From Lithodes maja (taxonomy: Eukaryota > Arthropoda > Malacostraca > Decapoda > Lithodidae): a DNA stretch of 64,000 nt. A program made the translations under genes and the position numbers. Shown one piece after another: positions 31,977 to 43,849 of this stretch; position 1 is the first letter of the stretch; each line of letters opens with the position of its first letter. The notes beneath the pieces were generated by a model. The model did no database searches. It was given only the letters and a program-made list of their open reading frames with translations, and was not told where the DNA came from. The stretch spans positions 1 to 64,000 of the forward strand of contig JBAKBP010007428.1 in NCBI GenBank assembly GCA_037953745.1, in the 5' to 3' direction.

Positions 31977-32302
31977 TTAAGGGGAGGTATTTAGTTTGTT
32001 CCCTAGACCTCCATCAACCTTAAAATTACATCCCCTCGAGTCCCTTTCAAGATAAATTTGTACATTTTTCGGTAGAAAAATGTCGCGGCCGAAGGCCGAT
32101 TCCTCTTAAATTACAGGCTCGCTATCGCTCGCCAGGATAAAAGAGACGCCTGAATTGCACGAAAGGTCTTAATATGTGGTGAAAGTTCTTAAAATCGCTA
32201 AACTAATGGGGCAAACGTTTTATAATATCAAAAGCAATGGGGCTAAATATGAGGGAGAAAGGGGTCAAGAAAACAATCTCTCAAGTGGAGACCTCCCCTT
32301 AA
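31977..32302. repeat. Foldback MITE, family F, with TTAA at both ends
   Basis: TTAAGGGGAGG at the left and CCTCCCCTTAA at the right. Hairpin centre GCGGCCGAAGGCCG, then GGCTCGCTATCGCTCGCC. Confidence 0.8.
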
Positions 32303-32417
32303 GCCAATTTTTCAAAATAACATATTTTGCGACACAATCATGTAATAGCTGATAATCAAAATGGGATAATGGCATTTTACCATCAGCTGTAAAAAACAGA
32401 CTGTAGTACGTACTTCC

Positions 32418-32497
32418 GGTCATAGTGGCCGAGCGCACTAAGTCACCATACTCTAGTTGCTTGACCCAGGAAGTGCGGATTCGATCCCAGCTATACC
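32418..32497 (+). repeat. tRNA-derived SINE head or tRNA pseudogene
   Basis: 80 nt with an A box TGGCCGAGCG and a B box GGATTCGATCCC. The first and last bases nearly pair as an acceptor stem (GGTCATAG against CTATACC, one bulge). The long variable region suggests a Leu/Ser-type ancestor. No clean anticodon arm, so probably not a working tRNA. Sequence of SINE character continues to about 32800. Confidence 0.6.
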
Positions 32498-33149
32498 TAC
32501 CTGCCGGTGAGGTCTCTGTCAAAAACTTTCCAAATGGCACAACCTAGACTCTCTTTCCCCAGATGTATGGGTCAGGGTCCCTGAGCTCCCTTGAGGAGTT
32601 CAGGTGAATCCCCTCCACCACTCTTCCCCTATAGTGTGATAGGGCTGTCTCTGGTGTTAAGCACTTCCCCTGTGATAGAGTTATCTCTGGTGTTCTTGAG
32701 TTTATTCGTCCCTACCTGACTCTGGCTCGGTAGTTTATTCGCCCCTACCAGACTGTAGTTTTCTCTGGTGTTTGCAGTCTCCCTGGTATCTGAAAGGGGT
32801 GTTTCTAGGTGGATGGGACTCGATAGCCTTGGTGGGCAACACATCTAAGGGAATAAATCTTACACAAATTACCGATGGGCGACATGTTAATCGGTACCAC
32901 TTGCAGGTGGCGATCTCTATAACAGATGGGGAGATTGCAGGCACCAATCAACAAGGCAATAACCAGGGGAGGTCTATAGGCATTTGATAAGGAGTTGCTG
33001 GGACTCCGGTTTCATTTGTCTGGCTTCCCTTACTGTTGCTGTTTGTGCCTCACCTACACAGACAACTAGCTCTCACAAACACCTCATCCTGCTATCTATT
33101 TCACTACACTAAACAAAACATACCACACTTTTTTCTGCCATACAAATTG

Positions 33150-33232
33150 TTTCACTCTTTCAACTCTGGGAAAGGCACTTGTCACAGGCAGCTATGCCTT
33201 TTGTCTCCCTCATCTACATAGAAAACAAATTG
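33150..33232 (+). mobile_element. LINE 3' terminal fragment
   Basis: TTTCAACTCTGGGAAAGGCA and AGCTATGCCTTTTGTCTCCC match the LINE 3' UTR at 775-845. Confidence 0.65.
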
Positions 33233-33235
33233 TAC

Positions 33236-33510
33236 TTGAATAGATTAATGAAAGAATATGATCCTCCCGGGATTCAAACTCGGGACACCACACCCAGAAC
33301 ATAGGCATCTAATGCCAAACCATTACACCACCAATACAGTCAAAGGTTTGAGTACACGATCACGATTAATATCCATTTTCGAATTCTGGATATCAATCTA
33401 ATCATGTACTCTGACCCAACTGCATTATGGAGAGCCTAATGCTTTAGTGAGAGGAAAGAACAATGAATGGAGCCAAGATATACAGTATAAGGACCAAATC
33501 CTAAATCAAA
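33236..33510 (-). repeat. Single dispersed copy of the tRNA-derived SINE that forms the 315-bp satellite
   Basis: Minus strand: A box TGGTGTAATGG, B box GAGTTTGAATCCC. Flanking body on the + strand, TATCAATCTAATCATGTACT and AGTGAGAGGAAAGAA, matches the array units after 60663. A partial relative lies at 45241-45325. Confidence 0.75.
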
Positions 33511-33592
33511 TCAATTTATAGATAAATAAAGTGTAATGCCTAACATAACAATCGAGCACGCACAGACAGCGAAAATGCAATCCAGAAGCATA

Positions 33593-33815
33593 ACTATAGT
33601 CCATTCATTCTAGGTTGGGCAGAAATCGTAACACCTAACCTCTCATAGCTCAAACAAGAACTAGAGTATTCGAGATAATATTTCTACTAAATAGGAAGAC
33701 TTGGCTAGGGAATACTGTATGTGTATAAATTGACAGCTCATTTGTTCTATCCCTTTTTGAGTTACAGAGGTTAGATGATACGATTTCTGCCCAACCTAGA
33801 ATGAACGGACTATAG
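33593..33815. repeat. Palindromic MITE, family T, subtype 2
   Basis: ACTATAGTCCATTCATTCTA to its complement TAGAATGAACGGACTATAGT. Confidence 0.75.
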
Positions 33816-34639
33816 TGGGGCACTTAGGACAGTGTATAACTCCACCTACGCTGGCAGAGGTATACCCTCTACCAATCGCCACCAAAATGGAATTACTTCT
33901 TCCTTGGCGCATATCCTAGCTACCCACCAATTTGTGCGGACATCGGTTCATAACTTTGCGAGACGCTTATGCTGGCGGAGGTATGCACTCTACTAATCAC
34001 CTTCATTGAATAACTTCTTCCTTGGCATATATCCTATCTGTCCACCACATTTTGCGGACATCGGTTCATAATGTTTGATATATCTCTCGGACAGACAAAC
34101 TGAGGCAAAAACATAACTTCCTCCAACACTGTTCATAGAGAAGAGATAGAATACTGGACAATGAAATGAATAGAGTACTTAATATTAGTAACGAATTACA
34201 ACTAGATGGTACTCGGTAGAGCGCATACCTCCACCTAGGCTTGGATTGGTGGGAACCAGACCGCCTCCTAAATTGCATAATTTCTTCCTTGGCGCATATC
34301 CTATTTTTCCACCAAATTTCATGATATTCAGTACAAAACTTTGTGAGATATCTTGTTTACAAAGAAACAGACAGACAGATAAACAAACGTAGCCAAAACA
34401 TAGCCTCCGTCCAACTTCGATGGGGGAGGTGATAATCGTGCTATGCTTAATCGACCAAAAAAAAAACATACTAACGAATGACAATGCAATCCTGAAACGA
34501 AAATTGCAACATAACCTCATCCAAATTCAACAGGTAAACAAAAATCCACCATACAAACGAACAACAATGCAATCCCAACACGAAAATTACAACAAAACCT
34601 CATCCAAATTTAACAGGCAAACCACACAAACGAACGACA

Positions 34640-35804
34640 ATGCAACAATCCCGACGCATCCCCCGAAAACGAGCCACGACCACCGCCGACCGCTTCCAGA
34701 TCGTGCGGCTGTGGTTGGAGGGAGTGGCGGCGGGTGACATAGCGCAGGAGACGGACACCAGCCTCTCAACCGTGTACCGCTGGATCAGACGCTGGCAGAT
34801 GGATGGACCTCTCTTCCCGCGGTCGCACTTCACCACTCCCGCTCTAGGTAATGGGGTAAAAACACAAACGGAACAACACAGACATAAACATAACACAACA
34901 AGTAGACATACTGTATAATTATACAACATAACCCATAGACATAGCACAACATAGAAATAAACAACATAATAACAGACATAAATACAACATAACACAGACT
35001 TAAACATAACACAGTCAGTCAGTCAGTTAGTAGCCAGCCCTTACTCCCACAAGGGGTAGGGAGGATCAGCAAAAGACTCAAAGGAAGAAAAAATGTGAAG
35101 GGAGAAGAACGCATAACAGTTAGCCCACTAAAAGCAAGCACAAACATTCAGAAGCACCACTCACTCATCAGCCCCTAAAATCAATGGCTTCACTTCTAGT
35201 TAATGGGAAAAAGTGAGATAGAGGGAGGGAGGGATTGATTGAAAATTGGAACCGTGTTGAAATAACTTTAAAAATTTAACATAATTAATATAAACACCAT
35301 ATGAGTACGAGCATTTTATTGACAACGTTTCGCAGAAGAAGCTATCTGCGAAACGTTGTCAATAAAGTACTCCTCCTCATATGGTGTTTATATTCAATTG
35401 GCACCCTAACTACAAGGTCATATGGCACCTGACAAACCGACTTGTAAGCAGAAAAACTAAAACCATAAGAACATCAATGCTAATAATAGACTTTAGCGTA
35501 AAAGCAATGCAATAAATTTGTCCAAAACTAATTATTCACAACACCAGGGGCGCCAGGATCCTGGAGAAGGCCATGTGTTCTCGAGGAGTCCTTTCTTCAC
35601 CACCAGCCCACTAGACCTACGGCAGCGACTACTCAGGTCTACAGCACCCACCAGGAATTAAGCTTCGCCTACAACTACCTAGGGAGTTGTCTGTGTGGGC
35701 AAGATCTCAACCAGAATTATTATGCTCACACCTGGCAGACCCAAAACCCTTATTATAATGTTTTGAGGAATCATAATATATTTAACCCATTGAGCCCCAG
35801 CTGA
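34640..35804 (+). CDS. Putative two-exon helix-turn-helix protein, copy A (34640-34847 joined to 35548-35804)
   Basis: Exon 1 encodes MQQSRRIPRKRATTTADRFQ and a homeodomain-like helix-turn-helix, IVRLWLEGVAAGDIAQETDT then SLSTVYRWIRRWQ, of the kind found in Tc1/IS630/pogo transposases and psq proteins. A CTAG/GTAATG donor follows. An acceptor at 35547 opens exon 2 in phase: PGAPGSWRRPCVLEESFLHH and about 60 more residues rich in Q, Y, N and H, ending at a TGA inside the family C MITE. In copy B the same two frames are open and each exon differs by one 3-bp indel, as expected for coding DNA. No DDE catalytic domain is seen. It may be a domesticated or decaying transposase piece, or a 5' exon spliced to something else. 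The second exon is the weaker part. Confidence 0.45.
35296..35390. repeat. Hairpin-forming inverted repeat
   Basis: ATTGACAACGTTTCGCAGA and its exact complement TCTGCGAAACGTTGTCAAT are separated by 8 bp, within longer imperfect CACCATATGAG arms. Copy B has a diverged version at 49827-49920. Confidence 0.85.
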
Positions 35805-36037
35805 TTGACACCCAGAACTGACAAATTTTGATTTTTTTTTTCCTGGAAAGACATGGTATGGGTTAGTAATGAAGGAATACATGCATAAAAGCACTCACTA
35901 AGGTCATCTGGGGATCCTTGTTTATCCCTATAACAGGTAAATAAAAGCGAAACGCCGTCGATAAGCTATGACGCTGGGGCTGTGCGTTACATAAATAGCC
36001 GTCTAACATGTCTCGACGTTGGGGTTGGAGGGGTTAA
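35782..36037. mobile_element. TTAA-flanked MITE, family C (copy A)
   Basis: TTAACCCATTGAGCCCCAGC at the left, GTTGGGGTTGGAGGGGTTAA at the right. Same site and boundaries in copy B (50313-50579), so it predates the duplication. It supplies the stop codon of the upstream open exon. Confidence 0.7.
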
Positions 36038-37304
36038 TATGGCGACATATGAATATGGACATTCGTTTGGAGCATGGTGACTATCCAAAATCCAAGTCAG
36101 CGCCATCAAAAGTTACCATATCTACTTAACCCCATACGTAACATTTGTGGCACTCAAGGCCTCATAACAAAACAAGTTATAAGAGGCCTTATTGTAAAGC
36201 ACCCATCCATCTACTTCTATGGATGTAACCTATATTATTTTATGAAAAATATCCAAGTTAATCCAAAATAATAGAGAAAATGAAGGAGAAAGAATTTTAT
36301 AACACAGCTATACCCATTCATACAATTTTCAAGATATGTAACATAAACAATCACTTATACAAATATGTATGTTTTTATAATAAATATCTAAAACAAAAAT
36401 AAGCCTATTATTATCATTGTATTACTAACTATTCTGAATATACACTAGATGAATACTAGTGGTTATGTAAACTACAAGTTTGATGGTAAATACAGCAACA
36501 TCCACTCATAGGGAATTTCCACAGGATATGAAATACAGGAGATTTAGATACATTTGTTATTTGTCGTTATCTATTAAGGGGATGATTCACTTTTTGGTCG
36601 ATTTTTTTCATTTATATATTATTTGTCTAAGTTTTCCTCCCTAGACCTCCATCAAACTTAAAAAACGTCCATTAGATCACCCTTCTAGATTAATTTGAAC
36701 ATTTTGTGGTAGAATATGTGCCAAGGAAGAAGTGATAAAAACGGTAGAGCGTATCCTCCGCCAGCATAGGGAATTCAGTGTGATGTTGCTTGTGTCCAGT
36801 CTGCAATTTCCCCGAGACTTGCCTAAACGGATGACTGTAGACCCTATAGACCATTTGTCGACCCATTGGCAACGTGTTCGTGTCCCCACGTATAATTACA
36901 TATCGATGGACGTTGCTACAAGTATACAGTATACATTAGTTTATTGAGTAAAGGTGACAAAATAAGTGGTAAACATTGTGTATGTGCACAGGGCAATTAA
37001 TACTTAAAACATATATAGCCTACATAAATATACAAGGCCAGAAGCTACGATAGGCATAGATTCAGACTAACTGTAGGTTTGGGGAACGTGTGGAGTAAAG
37101 GGAAGTATTGCTGTGTGACGAGTGGTGTGTTGGAGGTAATAATTATCATAATGTTGGCGGAATCGCCGATGTAATTCAAGGTATAAATATATTTCAAATA
37201 GTGACAAAGGGGATAGCGTGAATAATGATGCATTCTTTTATGTTCGGAGGGATTCCGAAACAGGGAACAGCAATATTTAGGGTATCTCTGACATTCAATA
37301 CTGT
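36038..37304. other. Upstream region of IR-A
   Basis: Non-coding. Contains a partial family F repeat (about 36576-36715). Copy A has about 220 bp at 36840-37060 that copy B lacks. No promoter could be identified with confidence. Confidence 0.5.
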
Positions 37305-37466
37305 ATGGATTTACCAACGGTGTTAGTTAAGGTGACTAGGAGAGTCTGTATTACTGCAGGGGTGGAGAAAGGTAGGTTTCTTTTCGTAGATGGACTGCAT
37401 CTGCTTCGTCTTTTTCCATCTCACCTCTGGGGCCTTGACAGCGGGCTGGCTCGGGCAGTATGCTGA
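37305..37466 (+). CDS. Small conserved open frame upstream of IR-A
   Basis: 53 aa, starting MDLPTVLVKVTRRVCITAGV, then EKGRFLFVDGLHLLRLFP. The copy B equivalent (52198-52407) is 69 aa with the same core. The block GVEKGxFLFVDGL faintly recalls the Elongator subunit 6 family, from memory only. It may be a stray exon or a pseudogene piece carried along in the duplication. The two copies are alike over non-coding DNA too, so conservation is weak proof of coding. Confidence 0.25.
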   Translation: MDLPTVLVKVTRRVCITAGVEKGRFLFVDGLHLLRLFPSHLWGLDSGLARAVC

Positions 37467-37803
37467 AGGAGTGAGCAAAATACGCCTCCCTTTGTCAAGC
37501 GGAAAACGGCTTGACGCCTTAAGTGGAATACAACTTAGAGGATGCTGGAGAAATAAGCGGAACACGGCTTGATGCCCCAAGTGGATTTGAAGTGAAAGCA
37601 TCCAAAGACAGTTATACAGATCTATACAAGGCTAAGGAAGGGAACTTTACATAAAGGTTAAAGAATTATAATTAGGTATCCAATATATATAGGGAAATTA
37701 TTCAATATGGTCTTCAAGAAAGATGACAGAAAAATAATATGCCATGTATAATAATTGCCACATGTTCTTCTTACAATTTCAGACAGAGTACATCGACATT
37801 AGG

Positions 37804-38745
37804 ATGAACTGGCAAAAGATTTCATTATCCACCGTCTTCACTCTCCTGTTCATCCTCAAGCGATCTATGGGAGCTCATCAGAAACTTACTTGGGATGTTA
37901 CTAATGGTGTAGACGCATCACAAGAACTATCCTTACTGATGGATCTACTGGACAGGCAATACACTCCTCAATGTCTCAGAGTGGTCTTGGACATTCATGA
38001 CACATATAGGAATGTAAATTCCTCAGGTGTAATAGGAACCAATATATCAACCACTCCATTTTCCAATCCAAATCAGTACATTAGACAAAACCTAGATGTT
38101 AGAACTCAGTCTAAGCCTTATATGATAATGAGTTTAAATTCACAATCTATCCAAGAAGTTGAATTTGTGTTTCATTACCTCAGCATGAACACAGTAAGAG
38201 TAACTCCTTTCTCCTGTGTAACCTACATGTTGTCAGAACCTCCCGACTCCCGGCTAATGCCAATTTTTACAGACACTTCCGCCAGTCACAAGTTCAAGAG
38301 ATACTTTCTTGTCCATACCAAAACCATTGCTGAAGCTGAACGTTTCCTCCAAGATCAACGTCTACAAAAAGAGGTGAATGTAGCGGCACTCCTTCAAGAC
38401 GAGTCTCCGAACAAGAGCTACTGGCGTGTATTAATCCGCCAGCTCTTGCACCCTTCAGGCTTCCCGCAAGTCCTCACTGTAAACAGGTGGTCTAAAGATG
38501 CAGGACTCACCAGTACGGATAACATATTCCCCGAACAGATGGCCAACTTCTATGGAACCAAACTCCATGGTGTTAGTCTCAGTTTCGTACCATTCGTAGA
38601 CTTCGAGACAGTTGAGGGATCTCGGGTGGTAAATCTAAAACCCTGCGTTGATAAATTCCTTGTTGATGTGATTGCCGAGCGATTGAACTTTACCTACGAA
38701 ATCAAGACGCCTCCAGATGGCCTGTACGGCTACCTGCACGAAGAT
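37804..38745 (+). CDS. IR-A exon 1: signal peptide, extracellular region, start of S1
   Basis: 942 bp, phase 0; ends at DGLYGYLHED before GTAAGT. An acceptor TTTCAG at about 37782 indicates an upstream untranslated exon. About 92% identical in protein to IR-B exon 1, with differences clustered in the signal peptide. Confidence 0.9.
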
Positions 38746-41700
38746 GTAAGTATTCATAGTAAACTAATAATTATGTAAATGTAATAACTCAAAAGCTTAT
38801 AATACACATAATTGCAATAATATAACAAAACACATTGTAGCACAGCTTAATCCAAGTAAAACAAGTGAAATCACAAGGAATGAACAATTGTTTTAGAAAT
38901 GCTAATCATATGGCTAGATATCAGAACTCAAATTATGGTGTAACAATCTTAGGTCATAATATTGTACATTGTAGCCCTTGTACATTTGTCTTTGCTTCTA
39001 TTGTCTTTACTGCTATGCACTAGTTTGACCTCAGTAGTTGGAGTCATTCTGTCCTTCGGCGGGAGAGGGAGGTCGAGATTGTGGGAAGTCTCGAGAGGAG
39101 GGCCGAGCTCTTGAGAGTCTCAGATGGACGCCGAATTAAAAGGACCTGCAGCATCACAAGTGCCCGAAAGGGATTCAGGATCAAGCAGTTGTGGTGGCTC
39201 CAACCACCGAAACAATCCCTGATGGCGCAGGATGGCGAAGCTCAGGGATCCAGGGCTTCTCATTGGCATTGCCTGCCATCTATTTAGGTGTCTTCTTCAG
39301 TGCTTTCTGGGTGTTTTTTTTAAAGTTCTGTCCTTCAAAGATGTTACTTGATTTAGTGTATCTAATAGGTAACAGAATCCAATGAATAAAACAAAAGATT
39401 TTACTAATTTTATTTTATTTTCTTAATCAATTTTCTTCCACAGGGATACTTTGTCGGTGTGGTAGGCGAAGCACAATTCGGCCGAGCCAACTTCACCCTG
39501 GACATGTCTGTGACCCTGGAACGGATGTCGTATGTGGACTTTACGGCCGCTTACTTCATTGACTCCATCACCTTCCTCACTGCCAAGAATCGTCCAGCTC
39601 CACTCTGGCAGAAACTGATCACCCCTTTCAAAAGTAAATAGGGCCATGTCATGAACAATTATCGAATGTAGTGAAAGATCCATACGATCTAAGAGGTTAT
39701 AATAATAATAGCAAATTCAAACTACGATACAGTGTTTGTATGGATGTGGAGATATTATTTAGAAGTGTTATCCTTGTCAATGAGTAACTATATCACTGTA
39801 TAGTATAAGATAAAATTAGTCCCCTTAGATGGTACAGATTCATATTTTTCGAAAATTGCCACGTCAGCAATGTAGCTTAATATACCCCTCGGGAATTCAC
39901 TTGCTCATTTGCAGTCCTCCGCTTTTGAATCCTGAACAGTTTTAAACTACTTGTTACAATTTTTTCATGAACAGTGAATACCATTAGATGTATAAGCCAT
40001 GTTTTCATTACCTTTATTTATATTATTCGTTTTTCTATGTTAACAAAATTGTAAATACAGTTTGGCTACACTTTTCTTACCAGGTACAGTATGGATCTCT
40101 GTGTTGGTCTCCGTGGGTAGTGGGTCGCTGCTCTACCACATCATCTACCACGCCCAGGCCACTCTCACCTCCTTCCGCCTCCTGTCCTCCCACGCCTTCA
40201 TGCACATCTTGGCCTCCTTCCTTAGTCAGTCGATCCATGCCTACCTCTCAATCCAAGCTGGAAGGGTATAGCTACAATTTTAAATAGCCTTTGCTCTGAG
40301 AATCCATCCCTAATTGTATAAAATCGTTGATACTCTATTGATTACAAGAATTTAGTCGTAACCAAAGAAAGGCGTAGTAAACTTTGGCAATGTCACTAGT
40401 TATAATTTGTGTCTCAAAAAGTTGTCAAATGTGCTCTATTAGAAATACTGTAGATGCCAGAATGATCAGATGATGGATTCTGGCTGAATAGCCACTTCAT
40501 GTGTGCATACATATTGTTAGACTTATCGAGAGGACTGGGACGAAAAGTTATTTACATACTACATATGTATATGTCTATTACTTTTGATTAAATAATTGAG
40601 CTAATTGACGAATTGTTTATTGATGTTTGTTATTGTTTGCCGCCTTCCTTCAGGTGTTTCTGGGGTTCTGGTTGGTGTACGCCTTCCTGGTCACCTCGTA
40701 CTACAAGACCTCCCTCACCAGCACCCTGGCCGTGCCCTACGCTCCTTCAACTATAGACACCCTTGAGGAACTGATACAGTCCGGGCTCTCATACGGCATC
40801 GGAGCGGCATATGTTAGTAAAGAGTACATTAAAGATATATAATAATTTTTACTTTATATGATTTAGTAAAATTAAGCTTCTATTATTATCAATATATACA
40901 TTAAATATTGTTATGCCATTAGTTCATGCTATAATGATGTCAAGATTATTACGAATAATTTGTGCAGTTTCAAATTATTCAAGTCAGAACTTTATCATTG
41001 ATGAATGAAATCACTATGTAATCTATTTTGTATTGTACCAGATGAAGAACATTATATTGAAGTGAAGTTCTTGTTCATAATCTTATCAGACAAATAGTGT
41101 TTAAGCTGAAATATAAAGAAGTTAAATCCCAAAGGGATAGGTAGGACGAAACTGTCCCACCGAAGTATGGACTCAAGCAATAGGTGTCGATATTTACAGC
41201 CAGTTTGCTCTAGGCCCTTTAGAGTTAAAGAGAGGTCAGGGATCAATATTATTGTCAAGTTTGTTGGCGCTACTTATAGGATGTGTGGTCTGTATATCTT
41301 GCCCGTGTATCTGATACCGTATGCACATATAAAAATTTACCCATTCTTCCACAGGGCGCTGAGTACACTCTGTTCTCCACCTCCGAAGTGTCCCTGTACC
41401 AAGAAATGTTCCGCCACATGACCTTCTACCCCACAGCGGAGAGCATGCGCATGGTGGCCGAGGGGCACTACTCCTACATCTACTTCAAAAGCAACATACA
41501 GATGCTGGCGGCTGTGCACAACAACAACCCCGGCAGGAGTACCGACATCCTTGTGGCCAAGGAGGAGTTCTTTACTGGAGGATATGGCTTAATTCTGCCG
41601 AAAGTAGGAACATGCTATGCGTAAATTATTGTTGTATTAAAATAATATACCTAATAATAACATTGTGGTAGAAAGTTAGAATACAACCCCCAGGATCAAA

Positions 41701-43813
41701 TCTACCCACTTTGTCCCCCAGTATCCCACAGTAAAGGAGATGGTGGTATAATATGTGAGATTGGACGACCACCAAAGGAATTCTCCCGTACCCGTACCCC
41801 TCATTCAGTTGAAGGTGAATACTCCACGCCCCAACCACGAAAGAGGATCCGGATTAAGCATCAATTCCCGATTGGCCAGCCCAGACAGCAAAACCTCCCA
41901 GACCCTCACCAGCCTCAGCCCAGAGAATTCCCGGATTCATGACCATGATTGGCCAGACTCATCATGCCAGAAAGTCCTCTCGATCTGAGCCTGTGCCTTA
42001 TAAAGCCAGGATTTCACACCAGAGGAACACAGGTTTGCAGACTTGCCACGAGCTTAGGCCTTTCTCTCCCACTCAACCCCGACCCTCACCTTCAGCAGCA
42101 ACCTCCCAGCTCGGCAAATAGCAAAGGCAACATAAGGGACATTTCTAAAAGAGAAATTGATAAATACAGGGCTGACAACCCTGAAAACGAGATGGACATT
42201 CCCACTAGCCTGCCGCCCTTGCCAATGGAAGTGGAGCCGATCTATAGTTGAGACAACTGAGGATGTTATTCTCGCCTGACAATCCTATTTTGACGAACTT
42301 AGCAGAGAGTGAAAGGAAGGAGGAATTGCCCTGAACTTTCCAAGCTTGGCAAGAGGATTTTCCCATGATTGGGGAAGCAACAGCAGTCCTACATCTAGTT
42401 CCTGAAGCAGTCAAGTCCTCATTCCTTTAGAGTCTTGCTCCTGAAGCAACCATGCCATCATTCCTTAAGAGTCTTGTTCTTGAAACAGCTGTGTTTCAAT
42501 AACAGCAATCATCGTTCTTGAAATATTGTTCCTGAAGCAGCCATGTCCTTATTGTAGCAATCTTTGTTCTTGAAGTCTTGTTACTAAGGCAGCCACCGTA
42601 TCTGTAATAGCTTAACTCTAATTGTTATGTATCAGATCACCACCCTTAGCAGAAGTTTAGTCGCCATGACTTAGACCACCGCCCAGCCAGTGTACCTGAA
42701 GCTGCAGCCATAAAGGCTTGTTCTGGAAGCAGCCACCATACCTGTAGGAGCTGAAGTCTGGTTGCCACAACTCAGACCTCCACCCCTAGCAAAAGTCTAG
42801 TTGCCAAGGTTCATACCACTGCCCCAATCCCCCTTTGTTTCCCACTGTCGCCTCTGATCCTGACCACTGTGAAAGCAGTCCCAGGCATTTTTGTACTCGA
42901 TACAAGAGATCTCCAGAAGCAGATGTATTGTAAAGTCACAAATGTAACAGTCTGACTTAATAAGCTTTACAAAATTTAGCTTTAATGTTCTCAAGAAGTG
43001 CGAGAGTCATTTTGAGTGTAGTGCTACCTGCTAGTGCCAATAAATATTAGATCATTGAAATCGTGTACCAAATATTTTGTATTCTTCAACAGGGTGTGCC
43101 GTACAAGCGAACCTTTGACGCCATAATAACGCAGTGTGTGAGGGCGGGACTGATTGACAAGTGGCTGAGGGACTTCCACGCCATCCATGTCAACAAACCA
43201 CAGGAGGGGAAGACTGAGGAAGAGACCAGGAGGGAGAGGGAGGAGGAACGGGCTAAGATGAGTTCTCGAGAGGTAAAAGGGCAACACTTACTGGCAATGA
43301 AGTCATGGCCAAAGCAAATCAAAAGCAGAAGATATCATTATGAAACCATGGTCATGACATCACTGATATTGGGGTGCGCATCCTACCAAATTCACAGGAG
43401 GCTGTAATGATGACAGGATGCCTGTTGCACAGAATTGTCACCAGTATTGCCAAGCTTAGGGGCGATTAGTCCGTTATTCATGATGAATAACATAACACTG
43501 ATGAACATTATTGGGTGTGGAAAGGATCTTGCAGACAACTGTACAATTGATTTTTTTTATAAAATTGCATACGTTTTTTCATTATGTAAATATAGTCATT
43601 TATATATAGTCCCGGAACCTCTCCGGGTGGTCGGGAGCCGGGGGAGTGCTGGAGCGACCCTGGTCTCTGGGTCTTCTCCTGGGTGACTTGGATGTGTGTG
43701 AGTTTGTGCTTTTTGTCTGTGTTTATTTGTTGTTTTATGTTGTTTTTGTGTTTTCCCTGTTCTTGCTCTGTCTTGAGTCGGCTACCCCCAAAATGGGGAT
43801 TGGGCCTGAGCAT

Positions 43814-43849
<36 letters not shown>

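Noticed and set aside
37744..37803. Upstream ATG at 37744 as the IR-A start
   Set aside because: It lies before a splice acceptor (TTTCAG near 37782), is not conserved in IR-B and would hide the signal peptide.
39081..39287. Open frames in IR introns as extra exons
   Set aside because: Copy B has frame-changing indels at the same place and there is no acceptor/donor pair fitting the receptor phase.
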